Part shown: positions 16,530-24,923 of the stretch, one piece after another
Layout: each line of letters opens with the position of its first letter
Position numbering within the stretch: the first letter of the stretch is position 1
NCBI RefSeq assembly: GCF_034424175.1
Contig: NZ_CP139986.1
Location: 2,914,001 to 2,978,000 of the forward strand
DNA length: 64,000 nucleotides
Direction of reading: 5' to 3'
Source: Kluyvera intermedia
GTDB lineage: Bacteria > Pseudomonadota > Gammaproteobacteria > Enterobacterales > Enterobacteriaceae
Translations under genes and position numbers: made by a program
Notes under the pieces: model-generated
Database searches by the model: none
What the model was told of the DNA's origin: nothing
Seen by the model: the letters and a program-made list of their open reading frames with translations, nothing else

Positions 16530-17347
16530 GACGTTGCTCGCTCCTGATGCAATGGATCGAGCACTTTTTGCAGGAAACGTACCGCACGTGGATGGCGTGG
16601 ACGCATAAAGAACTCATCCGGCGATGCCACTTCCAGCACATCCCCACCGTCGATAAAGACCACCCGGTCAGCGATTTCGCGCGCGAACTGCATCTCGTGA
16701 GTGACCACAATCATGGTGATACCGCTATGCGCGAGCGACTGCATAACCTGTAGTACCTCGCCGATCATCTCCGGATCCAGCGCCGATGTGGGTTCATCGA
16801 AGAGAATGATTTGCGGCGATGAGGCCAGCGCCCGGGCTATCGCCACGCGCTGCTGTTGACCGCCGGAAAGCTGGGAAGGCATGGCGTCTGCTTTTTCAGC
16901 AAGCCCAACCCTGGCCAGTAATTCCAGCGCCCGTTTATGCGCATCATCACGCTTCCAGCCGTGTACCGACTCCAGCGCCAGCATGATGTTCTGCGATGCC
17001 GTCAGATGGGCGTAGAGGTTGAACTGCTGGAAAACAAATCCAATCCGGCTGCGCAACTGGCGTAATGCTTTGCCGCCGAGTTGCCTTGTCGGTTTGCCAT
17101 CCACCAGAATCTCTCCGCCGCTGAGGGTTTCAAGTTGGTTAATCAGACGAATCAACGTTGATTTCCCCGAGCCGGAAGGCCCGAGGATCGCCACCACTTC
17201 GCCGGGGTTAATCGTCAAATTGATACCATTGAGTACCCGATGACTGCCATATTCTTTCACACTCTGACGGAACTCCACGCTGGCATTCTCTAGATGTGAA
17301 AAATCCGCGGCCTTTGCCGCGGAGTGTGAGCGTAAAGCCGACAACAT
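16526..17347 (-). CDS. Polar amino acid ABC importer, ATP-binding subunit
   Basis: Cytosolic ATPase of the HisP/GlnQ type, 273 residues. Walker A GPSGSGKST, Q-loop FVFQQFNLYAHLT, signature LSGGQQQRVAIARAL and Walker B IILFDEPTSALD are all intact. An N-terminal extension of about 25 residues (MLSALRSHSAAKAADFSHLE) precedes the usual start, so an internal start is possible, but no other ATG with a good ribosome site is evident. It begins 1 base after the binding-protein stop and overlaps the permease by 4 bases. Confidence 0.9.
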   Translation of the reverse strand: MLSALRSHSAAKAADFSHLENASVEFRQSVKEYGSHRVLNGINLTINPGEVVAILGPSGSGKSTLIRLINQLETLSGGEILVDGKPTRQLGGKALRQLRSRIGFVFQQFNLYAHLTASQNIMLALESVHGWKRDDAHKRALELLARVGLAEKADAMPSQLSGGQQQRVAIARALASSPQIILFDEPTSALDPEMIGEVLQVMQSLAHSGITMIVVTHEMQFAREIADRVVFIDGGDVLEVASPDEFFMRPRHPRAVRFLQKVLDPLHQERATS

Positions 17348-17348
17348 A

Positions 17349-18176
17349 TTATTTTGCTTCTATGGTAAAAGAACGGGGTTGTGGGGCTTTGGTGGATGGA
17401 CCAAACCAGACGTCGTAAATCTTCGCCGCGTCACCGGATTTTTCCAGCGCCACCAGCTCATCATTGACCGCTTTCAACAGCGAAGCTTCGCCTTTCTTCA
17501 CGCCCACACCGATCTCTTCTTTACTCAGCAATTCCGGCAGGATTTTGAATTTGGCTTTGTCCGGTGCTTCGCCCAGCAGACCCGCAAGAATGGTGCTGTC
17601 CTGAGTGATTGCCTGCACATTACCGTTACGCAGCGCAGTCAGCGCCAGCGGAATATCATCATAAGAGAGCACGCGCGATTGCGGGAAACGCTGGTGTAGC
17701 GTCTGCTCGCCGGTGGTGCCTTTCACCGCGCCAATACGGGCTTTGCTGTAGTCATCCAGCTTGTCGCCGCTTGCAACCGGCACCAGGAATTGCTGTCCGG
17801 TCACAAAATACGGCGTTGAGAAATCAATCACCTGCGCGCGTTCTGGGGTGATGGTGATATCCGCCACAATCAAATCAGCCTTGCCGGACTGTAATAAGGG
17901 GATACGGTTTGCCGGATTCGTCGCCACCAGTTCCAGCTTCACGCCCAGTGATTTCGCCAGCGCTTTGGCAAAATCGACGTCGTAGCCCACCAGTTCATGG
18001 GTTTTAGCATCGACGGAGCCAAACGGAGGATTCGCGTCAAAGGTCGCGACTTTCACCACGCCTTTAGCTTTAATATCCGCCAGTTGGTCGGCCTGTGCTG
18101 AGAAGGTGGTCAGACCGGTAGCCGTCAGGCCAACGATCAGTGCAATTTTTGTGAGTGTGCGTTGCGTCTTTGCCAT
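17349..18176 (-). CDS. Periplasmic polar amino acid-binding protein
   Basis: 275-residue periplasmic binding protein (SBP_bac_3 family). Signal peptide of about 29 residues ending SAQA. The motif VGYDVDFAKALAKSLGVKLE and the arginine-containing VADITITPERAQVIDFS are the typical amino-acid-binding elements. First gene of the four-gene importer. The upstream gap to the Spy-like gene (18177-18564, 388 bases) is AT-rich and holds both divergent promoters, but I could not assign a regulator site. Confidence 0.9.
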   Translation of the reverse strand: MAKTQRTLTKIALIVGLTATGLTTFSAQADQLADIKAKGVVKVATFDANPPFGSVDAKTHELVGYDVDFAKALAKSLGVKLELVATNPANRIPLLQSGKADLIVADITITPERAQVIDFSTPYFVTGQQFLVPVASGDKLDDYSKARIGAVKGTTGEQTLHQRFPQSRVLSYDDIPLALTALRNGNVQAITQDSTILAGLLGEAPDKAKFKILPELLSKEEIGVGVKKGEASLLKAVNDELVALEKSGDAAKIYDVWFGPSTKAPQPRSFTIEAK

Positions 18177-18564
18177 AAGTTTTCTCGATACCCTGTTTTT
18201 GTATTGTCCTTTTACGCTCCCACACCGCCCTCACCGGTACAAATAACAATTCGTTATTCCTTATATCTAAAAAGGTTATAGGTAAAGTGATTGTTATTTA
18301 AAGGTAAAATAGAATCAAAACTGGCTACGCATGTGCAAAAATCGCATTTGCTTTGGCGTATTTTGCATTTCCACTGAGGCTATTTGACTGCTTAAATAAG
18401 GCAAGGAAGAGGTCAATAAATATGATTCCGGAGGGTGCTTGTTTCTCATCGTTACCCGCTGACACAACAATCTGCGAGCATCCATCACCACAGGCAACCT
18501 ATTATAAATCCGACAATAAACGTAGGGTTTACCCTGTAACTTGACCGCTTTATGGATGACTATA

Positions 18565-18972
18565 ATGATTAAATTTACCCGCACTGCTTTGCTTATCGCC
18601 ACATTGGCTGGCACCACCTTTGCCGCCCAGGCCGCCACCACGACAACTCCTGCACCCGCACAAGATCCGATTGTTCAACACCTGAAGCTCAGCGATGCCC
18701 AGGTGTCAAAAATAAAAACGCTGCACCAGCAGCTGGAAAAGAACGTTGAAGGCATCTCAATGAAAGAGGTGAAAGACGGGATGATTATCGATATGTTCCA
18801 GTCCGGAAAATGGAATGAGGCAGGCGTCCAGAAACAGCTTTCTGCATTCAGCAAAGTTGACCAGCAGGTACGTTATTACAAAGTGAAATACTACTTTGAC
18901 CTGAGCCAGGTTCTGACCGCTGAGCAACGTCAGCAGGTGCAGAAAGATTTGGCGCAGGCTGCGTCAGAGTAA
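18565..18972 (+). CDS. Spy/CpxP-like periplasmic protein
   Basis: 135 residues from the ATG at 18565. A signal peptide (MIKFTRTALLIATLAGTTFA) is followed by an alpha-helical region with two LTxxQ-like motifs, LSDAQVSKI and LTAEQRQQV, as in Spy/CpxP envelope-stress chaperones. It is shorter than Spy (about 160). Upstream ATGs at 18556 and a TTG at 18541 are possible starts, but the signal peptide favours 18565. Function as a chaperone is inference from motif and location. Confidence 0.65.
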   Translation: MIKFTRTALLIATLAGTTFAAQAATTTTPAPAQDPIVQHLKLSDAQVSKIKTLHQQLEKNVEGISMKEVKDGMIIDMFQSGKWNEAGVQKQLSAFSKVDQQVRYYKVKYYFDLSQVLTAEQRQQVQKDLAQAASE

Positions 18973-18984
18973 GATTAAGTATGG

Positions 18985-19006
18985 CGCGGTGGAACCCTCC
19001 ACCGCG
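18985..19006. terminator. Hairpin between convergent genes
   Basis: Inverted repeat CGCGGTGGA / TCCACCGCG with a four-base loop ACCC (18985-18993 and 18998-19006). It lies between the stops of the Spy-like gene and the convergent gene at 19008. No clear T-run follows, so its terminator role is inferred. Confidence 0.6.
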
Positions 19007-19007
19007 T

Positions 19008-19544
19008 TCATTGGTCAGGCGATACCAGCGTGTAGGGATACAGGTGAACGAGGTTACCCGCCAAAGGGAAAAAGCCTAAGCTTTCCGTCCTTTTCTTTAA
19101 TTCATCAAGCGCAAGACCGGCAACCGGTTCACGTCCACCCCAAACCAGCAGGCCGTTGTGTTGGTAATCTTCCATCACCTCAAGGGTTTTTCCATTGCTT
19201 AAGGCAATGACGAGTCTTTTCTCATTAACCGGTTGCAGATGCTGTTCGTCCTCTGCAATAAAGAGGTTCATCCCACCTGATTCGGCACTCTTTTTATCCC
19301 GTGGCGAAATAATCACGCCATTCGATGCCACCGGGGTAATCGTTAATTGCGCGGATTGGGGTTCAACCAATGTATGCGATGGCACTCTACCGCCCCAGAC
19401 ATGGAGGCCGTCTGGGATACCCGGCGGCAGCGGATTGGGGCTTTCCGCCAGTTCGAGCGTTTTGCCATTAGCGAACTTAGCGACAATGCGGTCGGCTTTT
19501 TGCAATAACACATCGCCATTCTTATCCACGGTATAGATTTTCAT
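19008..19544 (-). CDS. Protein of unknown function with an internal duplication, downstream of qnrB
   Basis: 178 residues from the ATG at 19544 (MKIYTVDKNGDVLLQKADRI) with a GGGAG site; an extension to a TTG at 19556 is not needed. No signal peptide or membrane segment. Two similar blocks are visible: ANGKTLELAESPN...GLHVWGGR (about residues 29-53) and SNGKTLEVMEDYQHNGLLVWGGR (about 110-145). I do not recognise the family. It begins 20 bases after the qnrB stop on the same strand, so it is likely cotranscribed with qnrB and under the same LexA box. Confidence 0.7.
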   Translation of the reverse strand: MKIYTVDKNGDVLLQKADRIVAKFANGKTLELAESPNPLPPGIPDGLHVWGGRVPSHTLVEPQSAQLTITPVASNGVIISPRDKKSAESGGMNLFIAEDEQHLQPVNEKRLVIALSNGKTLEVMEDYQHNGLLVWGGREPVAGLALDELKKRTESLGFFPLAGNLVHLYPYTLVSPDQ

Positions 19545-19564
19545 GCTCTCTCCCAAAATAGTCG

Positions 19565-20212
19565 CTAGGCAATGACCAGGATCCCAAGACGTTCCATAAG
19601 TAAGGATGCCTGATGGCTATCAAGCTTAACGCCTTCTAAATCAACACCACGTATATCCAAATCACCTATTTCGGAATTTGTTAGATCACAGTGGGTCACG
19701 TTAGCCGCACGCCAATCGAAGGAGGTAAATTCACCACCGGAGAGATCGGAACCACTGAAGGTGGCCCCGAGAACCTGCGTACCTATCCAGCGGTTTTCCC
19801 ACAACTCGCACTTTTCGAGCACCACCTTCGAAAAGTTGGCATAGCTTAAATTGCTATTGGTGATATAGGCGCTGCAAAACCAGGTGCGGGTGGTAATCAT
19901 ATTCATGAAACTTGCCCCGCGAAAATCCGCGCCCTGAGCACGGCAGCCGCGAATTTCGATGCCCAGCGCGCTGGCGTTTCTGAAGTCTGCCATCGATAAA
20001 TCACAATTTTTGAAAATGGCGTCTTTCAGCGTTGCCCGGCTAAAAGTGCATCCTCTCTGGCTTTCACGGTCATAAAACTGACAGTCGATAAATTCCGTTT
20101 CACTGAGATCTGCCGCAGAGAAATCACAGTGGTAGAACGTACTGTTCTCAATTTTTGCCCCGGTAAAACGGTTTTTCTCAATCTTTTCGCCAGTGAGCGC
20201 TAGAGCTGTCAT
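19565..20212 (-). CDS. qnrB: QnrB-type pentapeptide repeat protein (quinolone protection)
   Basis: 215-residue right-handed beta-helix protein made of A(D/N)LxX pentapeptide repeats (e.g. CDFSAADLSETEF, CDLSMADFRNASALG). It matches QnrB proteins closely from memory, including SFMNMITTRTWFCSAYI and LLMERLGI at the C-terminus. QnrB binds DNA gyrase and topoisomerase IV and protects them from quinolones. The ATG at 20212 sits eight bases past a LexA box (CTGTATAAAAAAACAG), as in known qnrB promoters, so induction by DNA damage is expected. Citrobacter chromosomes are the known source of plasmid qnrB; the exact allele needs a database check. It lies 87 bases after the hydrolase gene. Confidence 0.93.
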   Translation of the reverse strand: MTALALTGEKIEKNRFTGAKIENSTFYHCDFSAADLSETEFIDCQFYDRESQRGCTFSRATLKDAIFKNCDLSMADFRNASALGIEIRGCRAQGADFRGASFMNMITTRTWFCSAYITNSNLSYANFSKVVLEKCELWENRWIGTQVLGATFSGSDLSGGEFTSFDWRAANVTHCDLTNSEIGDLDIRGVDLEGVKLDSHQASLLMERLGILVIA

Positions 20213-20219
20213 AACACAC

Positions 20220-20235
20220 CTGTTTTTTTATACAG
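20220..20235 (-). promoter_or_regulatory. LexA (SOS) box of qnrB
   Basis: On the minus strand CTGTATAAAAAAACAG is a perfect CTGT-N8-ACAG LexA site ending 8 bases before the qnrB ATG. The same sequence is the reported SOS box of qnrB genes. LexA binding would block transcription or ribosome entry; ciprofloxacin damage would relieve it. Confidence 0.9.
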
Positions 20236-20299
20236 TCAATTTATCCATGTTATGCGGTCTCGCAGGCAAGCGTCAAACGGTTCGTCCGCTATTAGGTAT

Positions 20300-21745
20300 T
20301 TATTTAGAACCTATTTTCTGGTCAATCCGTTTAATCATATACGGGAAGAATGGGTTGGATGAGACACGCATTAATGTATCGAGATCAACCACCAGCACAG
20401 AGCGCTCCCCCCGGGCGGCAAAGGTGCCCAGACTGATGCCATATTGATTGCGGGGCTCGGGATAGCGTCCGTATAAGGAATCATTTAGCGGGAAAGGTAA
20501 CGCAATATGAGAAAGAGAAAAAATATCGGCTGGATAATCGATCCCTAACGGCTCAACGTTCTCATTCACCCCACGTGCAGGAACGGTTCGAGCTTCCGTC
20601 CTCGTCGTTTCTGCCGTGATATTCGATACCACCGTCACACTGTAATTTCGCGGTGCAGGCGATAACATCTTTGGCAGCGCAACGGATGCCGACGCCCGGA
20701 TTAACGGCGTCACGGTCGCCGCCTGGTTCAGGTCGAATAACACGACTTCACTGCCATTTGCCGGGAGCTTATCGTATAAGGCGGTGATCACCGCACGGCT
20801 GCTGACCGTAGAATCCACTACCGATTGGAAGGTCAGAACGGGCGGCAGTGCATCCAGCTTATGACGCTGGGAATCAGTCTGAATCTGCTTTTGCAGCGCC
20901 TGCGTTAATGCATAAGACTGACGCGCGGCATTCACCGGGAAAGAGTTGTATTTAAACGGATTAAACTCGGGAACAATACCGAGCCATGCGGCTTTGGCAA
21001 AAGCGGGAAATATCGCAGGCCATCCGGCAATACCGGTAAATCGCGCAAAGGACGTGATACCAATCATTGGCGAAATTAAAATGACGCGCTGAGGTTTTTC
21101 TAAAGCAGGATTATCCAGCGCATCCAGCGCGTATTTCAGTGCCAGCGCACCACCGTTGGAAAACCCCACAATATGTAACGGCAGATTCTTCTGCGTCAGC
21201 ACTTTGGCTTCGCGTACCGCAAGGCGTGCCGCCGCCAACCAGTCTTGCCATTCCACATCCGTTAACGCGCCGGGTACCGTGCCGTGCGCAGGTAAACGAA
21301 TACCGATCGCAACATAGCCATGTTGTTGATAATTTTCTGCAATATTATGCAGGCTGTATGGCCCGTCGGTAAGGCCATGAAGTAAAACAACGGCACCTTT
21401 CGGTTTCCCCTGCGGTTTCAGAATAAAGGAGCGATTCCAGTTTACTGAAAAATGGTCGGGATAGAGCGGGCTTTTGGCGTAATAACGATTAAGCGGCGTT
21501 TGTTGGCTGGGGTCTAACTTATCGGTGACATTCAGGCGAACAGCGTCAAAAATGCGGTCTTCAGCCGCGATATAGTCATTCCAGGTGGCTTTATCTATCT
21601 CACTCGTCTGCATTTCCTGCGGAACAAAGGTATGCCAGGGCTCCAGGTCCGGCTTGCGCTGGATATCATAAATCCGCGTCGCCACCACGCCAAGCAGGAT
21701 GAAAATTGCGAAGTAAAAACACCGTTTAGCCCATTTTTTCAACAT
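20300..21745 (-). CDS. Membrane-anchored alpha/beta hydrolase
   Basis: 481 residues. One N-terminal membrane anchor (residues about 8-25, FYFAIFILLGVVATRIY) places the rest outside the cytoplasm. The oxyanion strand VVLLHGLTDGPYSL and nucleophile elbow GFSNGGALAL (Ser in GxSxG-like context) identify an alpha/beta hydrolase; a C-terminal SHIALPF segment could supply the catalytic His. Upstream on the same strand lies the DUF1294 gene. Substrate unknown; lipase or esterase activity is inferred from the fold. Confidence 0.8.
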   Translation of the reverse strand: MLKKWAKRCFYFAIFILLGVVATRIYDIQRKPDLEPWHTFVPQEMQTSEIDKATWNDYIAAEDRIFDAVRLNVTDKLDPSQQTPLNRYYAKSPLYPDHFSVNWNRSFILKPQGKPKGAVVLLHGLTDGPYSLHNIAENYQQHGYVAIGIRLPAHGTVPGALTDVEWQDWLAAARLAVREAKVLTQKNLPLHIVGFSNGGALALKYALDALDNPALEKPQRVILISPMIGITSFARFTGIAGWPAIFPAFAKAAWLGIVPEFNPFKYNSFPVNAARQSYALTQALQKQIQTDSQRHKLDALPPVLTFQSVVDSTVSSRAVITALYDKLPANGSEVVLFDLNQAATVTPLIRASASVALPKMLSPAPRNYSVTVVSNITAETTRTEARTVPARGVNENVEPLGIDYPADIFSLSHIALPFPLNDSLYGRYPEPRNQYGISLGTFAARGERSVLVVDLDTLMRVSSNPFFPYMIKRIDQKIGSK

Positions 21746-21777
21746 CAGTCTTTCTCCGCCCTTTCCGTTTTTCCATG

Positions 21778-22119
21778 TTAGCGTGCAAGGGAAGCCATGT
21801 AATAAACTCCCCCTAGCGCAATCACATTCAATATCACACTGATTATAAAATAGGTTTTAAACGGCTGCTTTTGGGTTTTATGGCGAAAGAGTTGTTGGCC
21901 GACAATCGCACCGGGCCAGCCTCCGACAATACCAAACACCAGTAAGGTGGATTCAGGCACTCTGCGCCAGGCCTTGCGCGCCGCCATCTTATCAGCGCCA
22001 TAAATGATCAGAGTCAGGAGGTTGGCGAGCAGGAACCACATCAACGTGGAATGTAATGTCAACAGGCTGCTAATGGCCGCCAAAGCCAGAAGCAGATAAC
22101 AAAAACGATTAAGATTCAT
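21778..22119 (-). CDS. DUF1294 family small membrane protein
   Basis: Short inner-membrane protein of about 113 residues with four hydrophobic segments. The KMAARKAWRRVPESTLLVFGIVGGWPGAIVGQ region is characteristic of DUF1294 proteins, cited here by its parts KAWRRVPE and GGWPGA. Start may be the ATG at 22119 (MNLNRFCYLL) or 22125; neither has a strong ribosome site. Function unknown. 32 bases separate its stop from the downstream hydrolase start. Confidence 0.75.
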   Translation of the reverse strand: MNLNRFCYLLLALAAISSLLTLHSTLMWFLLANLLTLIIYGADKMAARKAWRRVPESTLLVFGIVGGWPGAIVGQQLFRHKTQKQPFKTYFIISVILNVIALGGVYYMASLAR

Positions 22120-22180
22120 ACCCATAACCACAATTTTTTAGCGCACGTGAAAAACAAATTATACCCATGAAAAGCGACAA

Positions 22181-23056
22181 TTACCCCAGATGCCCTTTGA
22201 TGGCATCAAGAAACAGGCCAAGCGCGGCATGCTGATGATCGCGTGACTGATAAAGCCCATAAATACCGATCGGTTCAGGTTCGAGTTGCGGCAATACCCG
22301 TACTAGTCTGCCGCTGGCTAAAGCAACTCGCGCCTCGATTTCAGGCACCATCGCCAGACCAACATCCGCCTCAGCCATATCGCATAGCAGTGACGATATT
22401 CCAGCGCTGAAATTGCCGCGCACGGCCACCGATATCGCCCCTTTATCTTTATCGCGAAAAGACCACGACTGCCCGGAAAAACGGCTGTAATGCAAGCAAT
22501 TATGCAATGTGAGATCTTCCACGGTGGTAGGCACTCCCGCACGTCGAAGATAGTCCGGTGACGCGCATAACACCGATTGGCATGTTCCGAGATAACGTGC
22601 AATTGCGCCCGGTTCTGGATCATTGGTGATACGAATCGCCAGATCGATTCGCTCCCCAACAAGGCTAACCGGATGATTATTAATATCAACCTCGATACGC
22701 AATGCCGGATATTGCGCCAGAAAAGAAGGGATAACCGGCCCAAGCAAGTGCGAGGCCGTAAAGTGTGCGCTGGCGATACGTAATGTCCCTGACGGCGTGA
22801 TTCTGGTGGTATCCCCTTCTATGCCCTGTGATAACAAGGCCAGTTGCCGGGTTTTTTCCAGCGTTTTCTCGCCCGCTGGCGTGATGGTTAATCGCCGGGT
22901 TGACCGGTGAATTAGCCGCGCCCCGGCCCACTTTTCCATCTCATCAAGATAGCGGCTCACCATAGGGCGGGAGATACCCAGCGCACGCGCTGCTGCACTC
23001 AGGCTGCCAAGTTCACAGATACGATTGTACGTGATTGCCGCCATAATCCTGTCCAT
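22181..23056 (-). CDS. LysR-type transcriptional regulator
   Basis: 291 residues from the ATG at 23056, chosen for its GGGGA site; the open frame reaches back to 23182 through the divergent gene's start and is not used. The N-terminal winged helix (GSLSAAARALGISRPMVSRY) and the effector-binding domain are complete. It is divergent from the MBL-fold gene across 118 bases, the usual layout for a LysR regulator and its target. It resembles the DsdC/CrgA-like subgroup with IDLAIRI in the effector domain. Ligand unknown. Confidence 0.88.
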   Translation of the reverse strand: MDRIMAAITYNRICELGSLSAAARALGISRPMVSRYLDEMEKWAGARLIHRSTRRLTITPAGEKTLEKTRQLALLSQGIEGDTTRITPSGTLRIASAHFTASHLLGPVIPSFLAQYPALRIEVDINNHPVSLVGERIDLAIRITNDPEPGAIARYLGTCQSVLCASPDYLRRAGVPTTVEDLTLHNCLHYSRFSGQSWSFRDKDKGAISVAVRGNFSAGISSLLCDMAEADVGLAMVPEIEARVALASGRLVRVLPQLEPEPIGIYGLYQSRDHQHAALGLFLDAIKGHLG

Positions 23057-23174
23057 TGCATCCCCATCTGATCGTTTTACGAAACTCAGCATGTATTGTT
23101 TCAGGAATTCTAGCAGAAGCGCAAATCGGTAGAATACTGATGACACGAAACACACAAAACATTCAGGATTTCCC

Positions 23175-24026
23175 ATGAACATAAAATCTCTCTCACTGGT
23201 CTTATCCCTGGCCGCCGCACCGGTATTTGCTGCCCCGCTCCACCTTGAGGTTTACAACCCTCAGGAAAAGGGGATTTTCCCGGTATCATCCACGCTGGTT
23301 TCCGGGCCTAAAGAGGCCGTCTTGTTCGATGCCCAGTTCAGCGTCAAAGATGGCGAGAAGCTGGTGCAGATGGTTAAAGCCAGCGGTAAAACGCTCAAAG
23401 AGATTGTGATAACCTCCGGCGATCCCGATTTTTATTTCGGTCTTGAGCCGCTGGTGAAAGCTTTCCCGCAGGCAAAAGTCGTAGCATCCCAGGCCGTGGT
23501 TGATCATATTAAGGCGACAAAAGACGCCAAGCTGGCCTTCTGGGGGCCGCAAATGAAAGACGGCGCACCGAGTAAAATCATCGTGCCGCAGGCGACAACT
23601 GCCACACGCTTTACCGTCGATGGTGAGCCGCTGGAGCTAAAACACGCGGGGGAATATGCCGCGTATGTGTGGATCCCAGCAAACAAAGCGATTCTGGGCG
23701 GTACCGGTATTGCGTCCGGTATCCATGTCTGGACGGCAGATACGCAAACGCCGGCGATTCGTCAGGGCTGGATGACGGTGCTGGGCGAAATGCAGTCTCT
23801 GAAACCGCAGCAGGTCATTCCGGGTCATTATTTAGGTGAGCGCCCAGCGCAGGATGAGGCTATCACCTTTACTCATCGCTATCTGCAAACGTTTGAGCAG
23901 GCACTCAAGAGCACCAAAGGGTCGGCAGGCGTTATCCAGACCATGAAAAAGGCCTACCCGGATCTTGCGGATGAGAGTTCGCTGGAATTGAGCGCAAAGG
24001 TCAATACCGGCGAGATGAAGTGGTAA
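23175..24026 (+). CDS. Secreted metallo-beta-lactamase-fold protein with degenerate metal motif
   Basis: 283 residues with a signal peptide MNIKSLSLVLSLAAAPVFA. The fold is recognisable (STLVSGPKEAVLFDAQFS, GGTGIASGIHVW, VIPGHYLG), close to Vmh-type MBL proteins. The usual THxHxDH zinc motif reads T80-S81-G82-D83-P84-D85-F86, so three of the four expected histidine positions are replaced while Asp85 and the GH near residue 217 remain. Hydrolytic activity is therefore doubtful. Divergent from the LysR gene, which probably controls it. A CAGGA site precedes the ATG. Confidence 0.8.
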   Translation: MNIKSLSLVLSLAAAPVFAAPLHLEVYNPQEKGIFPVSSTLVSGPKEAVLFDAQFSVKDGEKLVQMVKASGKTLKEIVITSGDPDFYFGLEPLVKAFPQAKVVASQAVVDHIKATKDAKLAFWGPQMKDGAPSKIIVPQATTATRFTVDGEPLELKHAGEYAAYVWIPANKAILGGTGIASGIHVWTADTQTPAIRQGWMTVLGEMQSLKPQQVIPGHYLGERPAQDEAITFTHRYLQTFEQALKSTKGSAGVIQTMKKAYPDLADESSLELSAKVNTGEMKW

Positions 24027-24060
24027 AGCGGGGGCTGTCCTTTTAGTCAGCTTAGCTAAA

Positions 24061-24087
24061 CAATAAGGGGAGATAATCCCCTTATTG
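24061..24087. terminator. Hairpin after the MBL-fold gene
   Basis: Perfect ten-base inverted repeat CAATAAGGGG / CCCCTTATTG with loop AGATAAT, 34 bases after the gene stop. No T-run follows, so terminator function is likely but not certain. Confidence 0.6.
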
Positions 24088-24162
24088 ATGCGTAAAGGAC
24101 GAATTCCCAGAGAATTCCTCTCTTAACTTGCAACCTGAAACTGATGCTGAAAAGGGGTTTGA

Positions 24163-24555
24163 CTAACCGCGCAAATCAAAGCGAGATTTTTGAAAGTCGC
24201 GGTATACCTCCTGATTAGTGAAGGCTGGAAATGTGGCTTTTTGGGCTGCTGATTTTACCGCTTCGCAATAAACTTTATTACCGTCGCTAGTTGAAATGTT
24301 TAAAAGCGTGCCATTCTGCGCAAATTCTAAATGCAACCTACACTTCTTCCCTTTCCAGTTTTGTGGCTCAGTAAGTTGTGCATTTATCGCTGCTCTTATC
24401 GCCCGCGCTTGAGTACCCCACTCATCCTGATCATCCCAGTTACCAGAACCGCAACTCCCCCTTGCAGTGGTCTTATGGCATGCGGATGGTTGTAACGGCG
24501 CGCACCCCGTTGCCAGAGTAGCCACAAATATCAGCATAAAAATTTTCGTTACCAT
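24163..24555 (-). CDS. Lipoprotein with a TolA C-terminal-like domain
   Basis: 130 residues from the ATG at 24555. Signal peptide with lipobox LATGC predicts a lipid-anchored envelope protein. The remainder resembles TolA domain III: WKGKKCRLHLEFAQNGTLL and YCEAVKSAAQKATFP parallel TolA KTCTLRIKLAPDGMLL and LCQAALAAAKLAKIP, with the disulfide cysteines in matching places. The TolA membrane anchor and long helical domain are missing, so it cannot replace TolA. Such proteins may interact with Tol-Pal, phage or colicin proteins; this is inference. Upstream is the AT-rich gap of cat. Confidence 0.7.
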   Translation of the reverse strand: MVTKIFMLIFVATLATGCAPLQPSACHKTTARGSCGSGNWDDQDEWGTQARAIRAAINAQLTEPQNWKGKKCRLHLEFAQNGTLLNISTSDGNKVYCEAVKSAAQKATFPAFTNQEVYRDFQKSRFDLRG

Positions 24556-24923
24556 TTCATTCGCACTCATTCCTTGCACTCTAATCACATTAAATTTGTC
24601 ATAATAAGTGGCATATTATTCTACCATGACGGGTGCATTTTCAACTGTCTGCCTATAGCAAAGACGACAGTGAACAATCTTAGCGCAGATTTGAGCAAGA
24701 AATGGATGTCTTACGGTGTTTTATTGATAGGAAAGCCCTTATAGGTTGTACAATCTATTTTTATTATCTAATAGGTTAATTCCCCTCCTTTCCTCCCGTA
24801 TAAAGATGCGCTACTCTGATAAAAACGTTCGCGACCAAAATAGTTTGCATCCTATCTGTTTTCTTACTTAATAAAAAACGCGGACCAACATCTAACGTGT
24901 AATTTATAACCAAAGGTTAAAAA
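24556..24923. other. AT-rich intergenic region upstream of cat
   Basis: 368 bases between the TolA-like lipoprotein gene and cat, divergent on both sides. It is visibly AT-rich and holds the promoters of both genes, but no repeat or RNA gene was recognised. No short leader peptide or attenuator hairpin of the kind seen before inducible cat genes is obvious. Confidence 0.5.
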
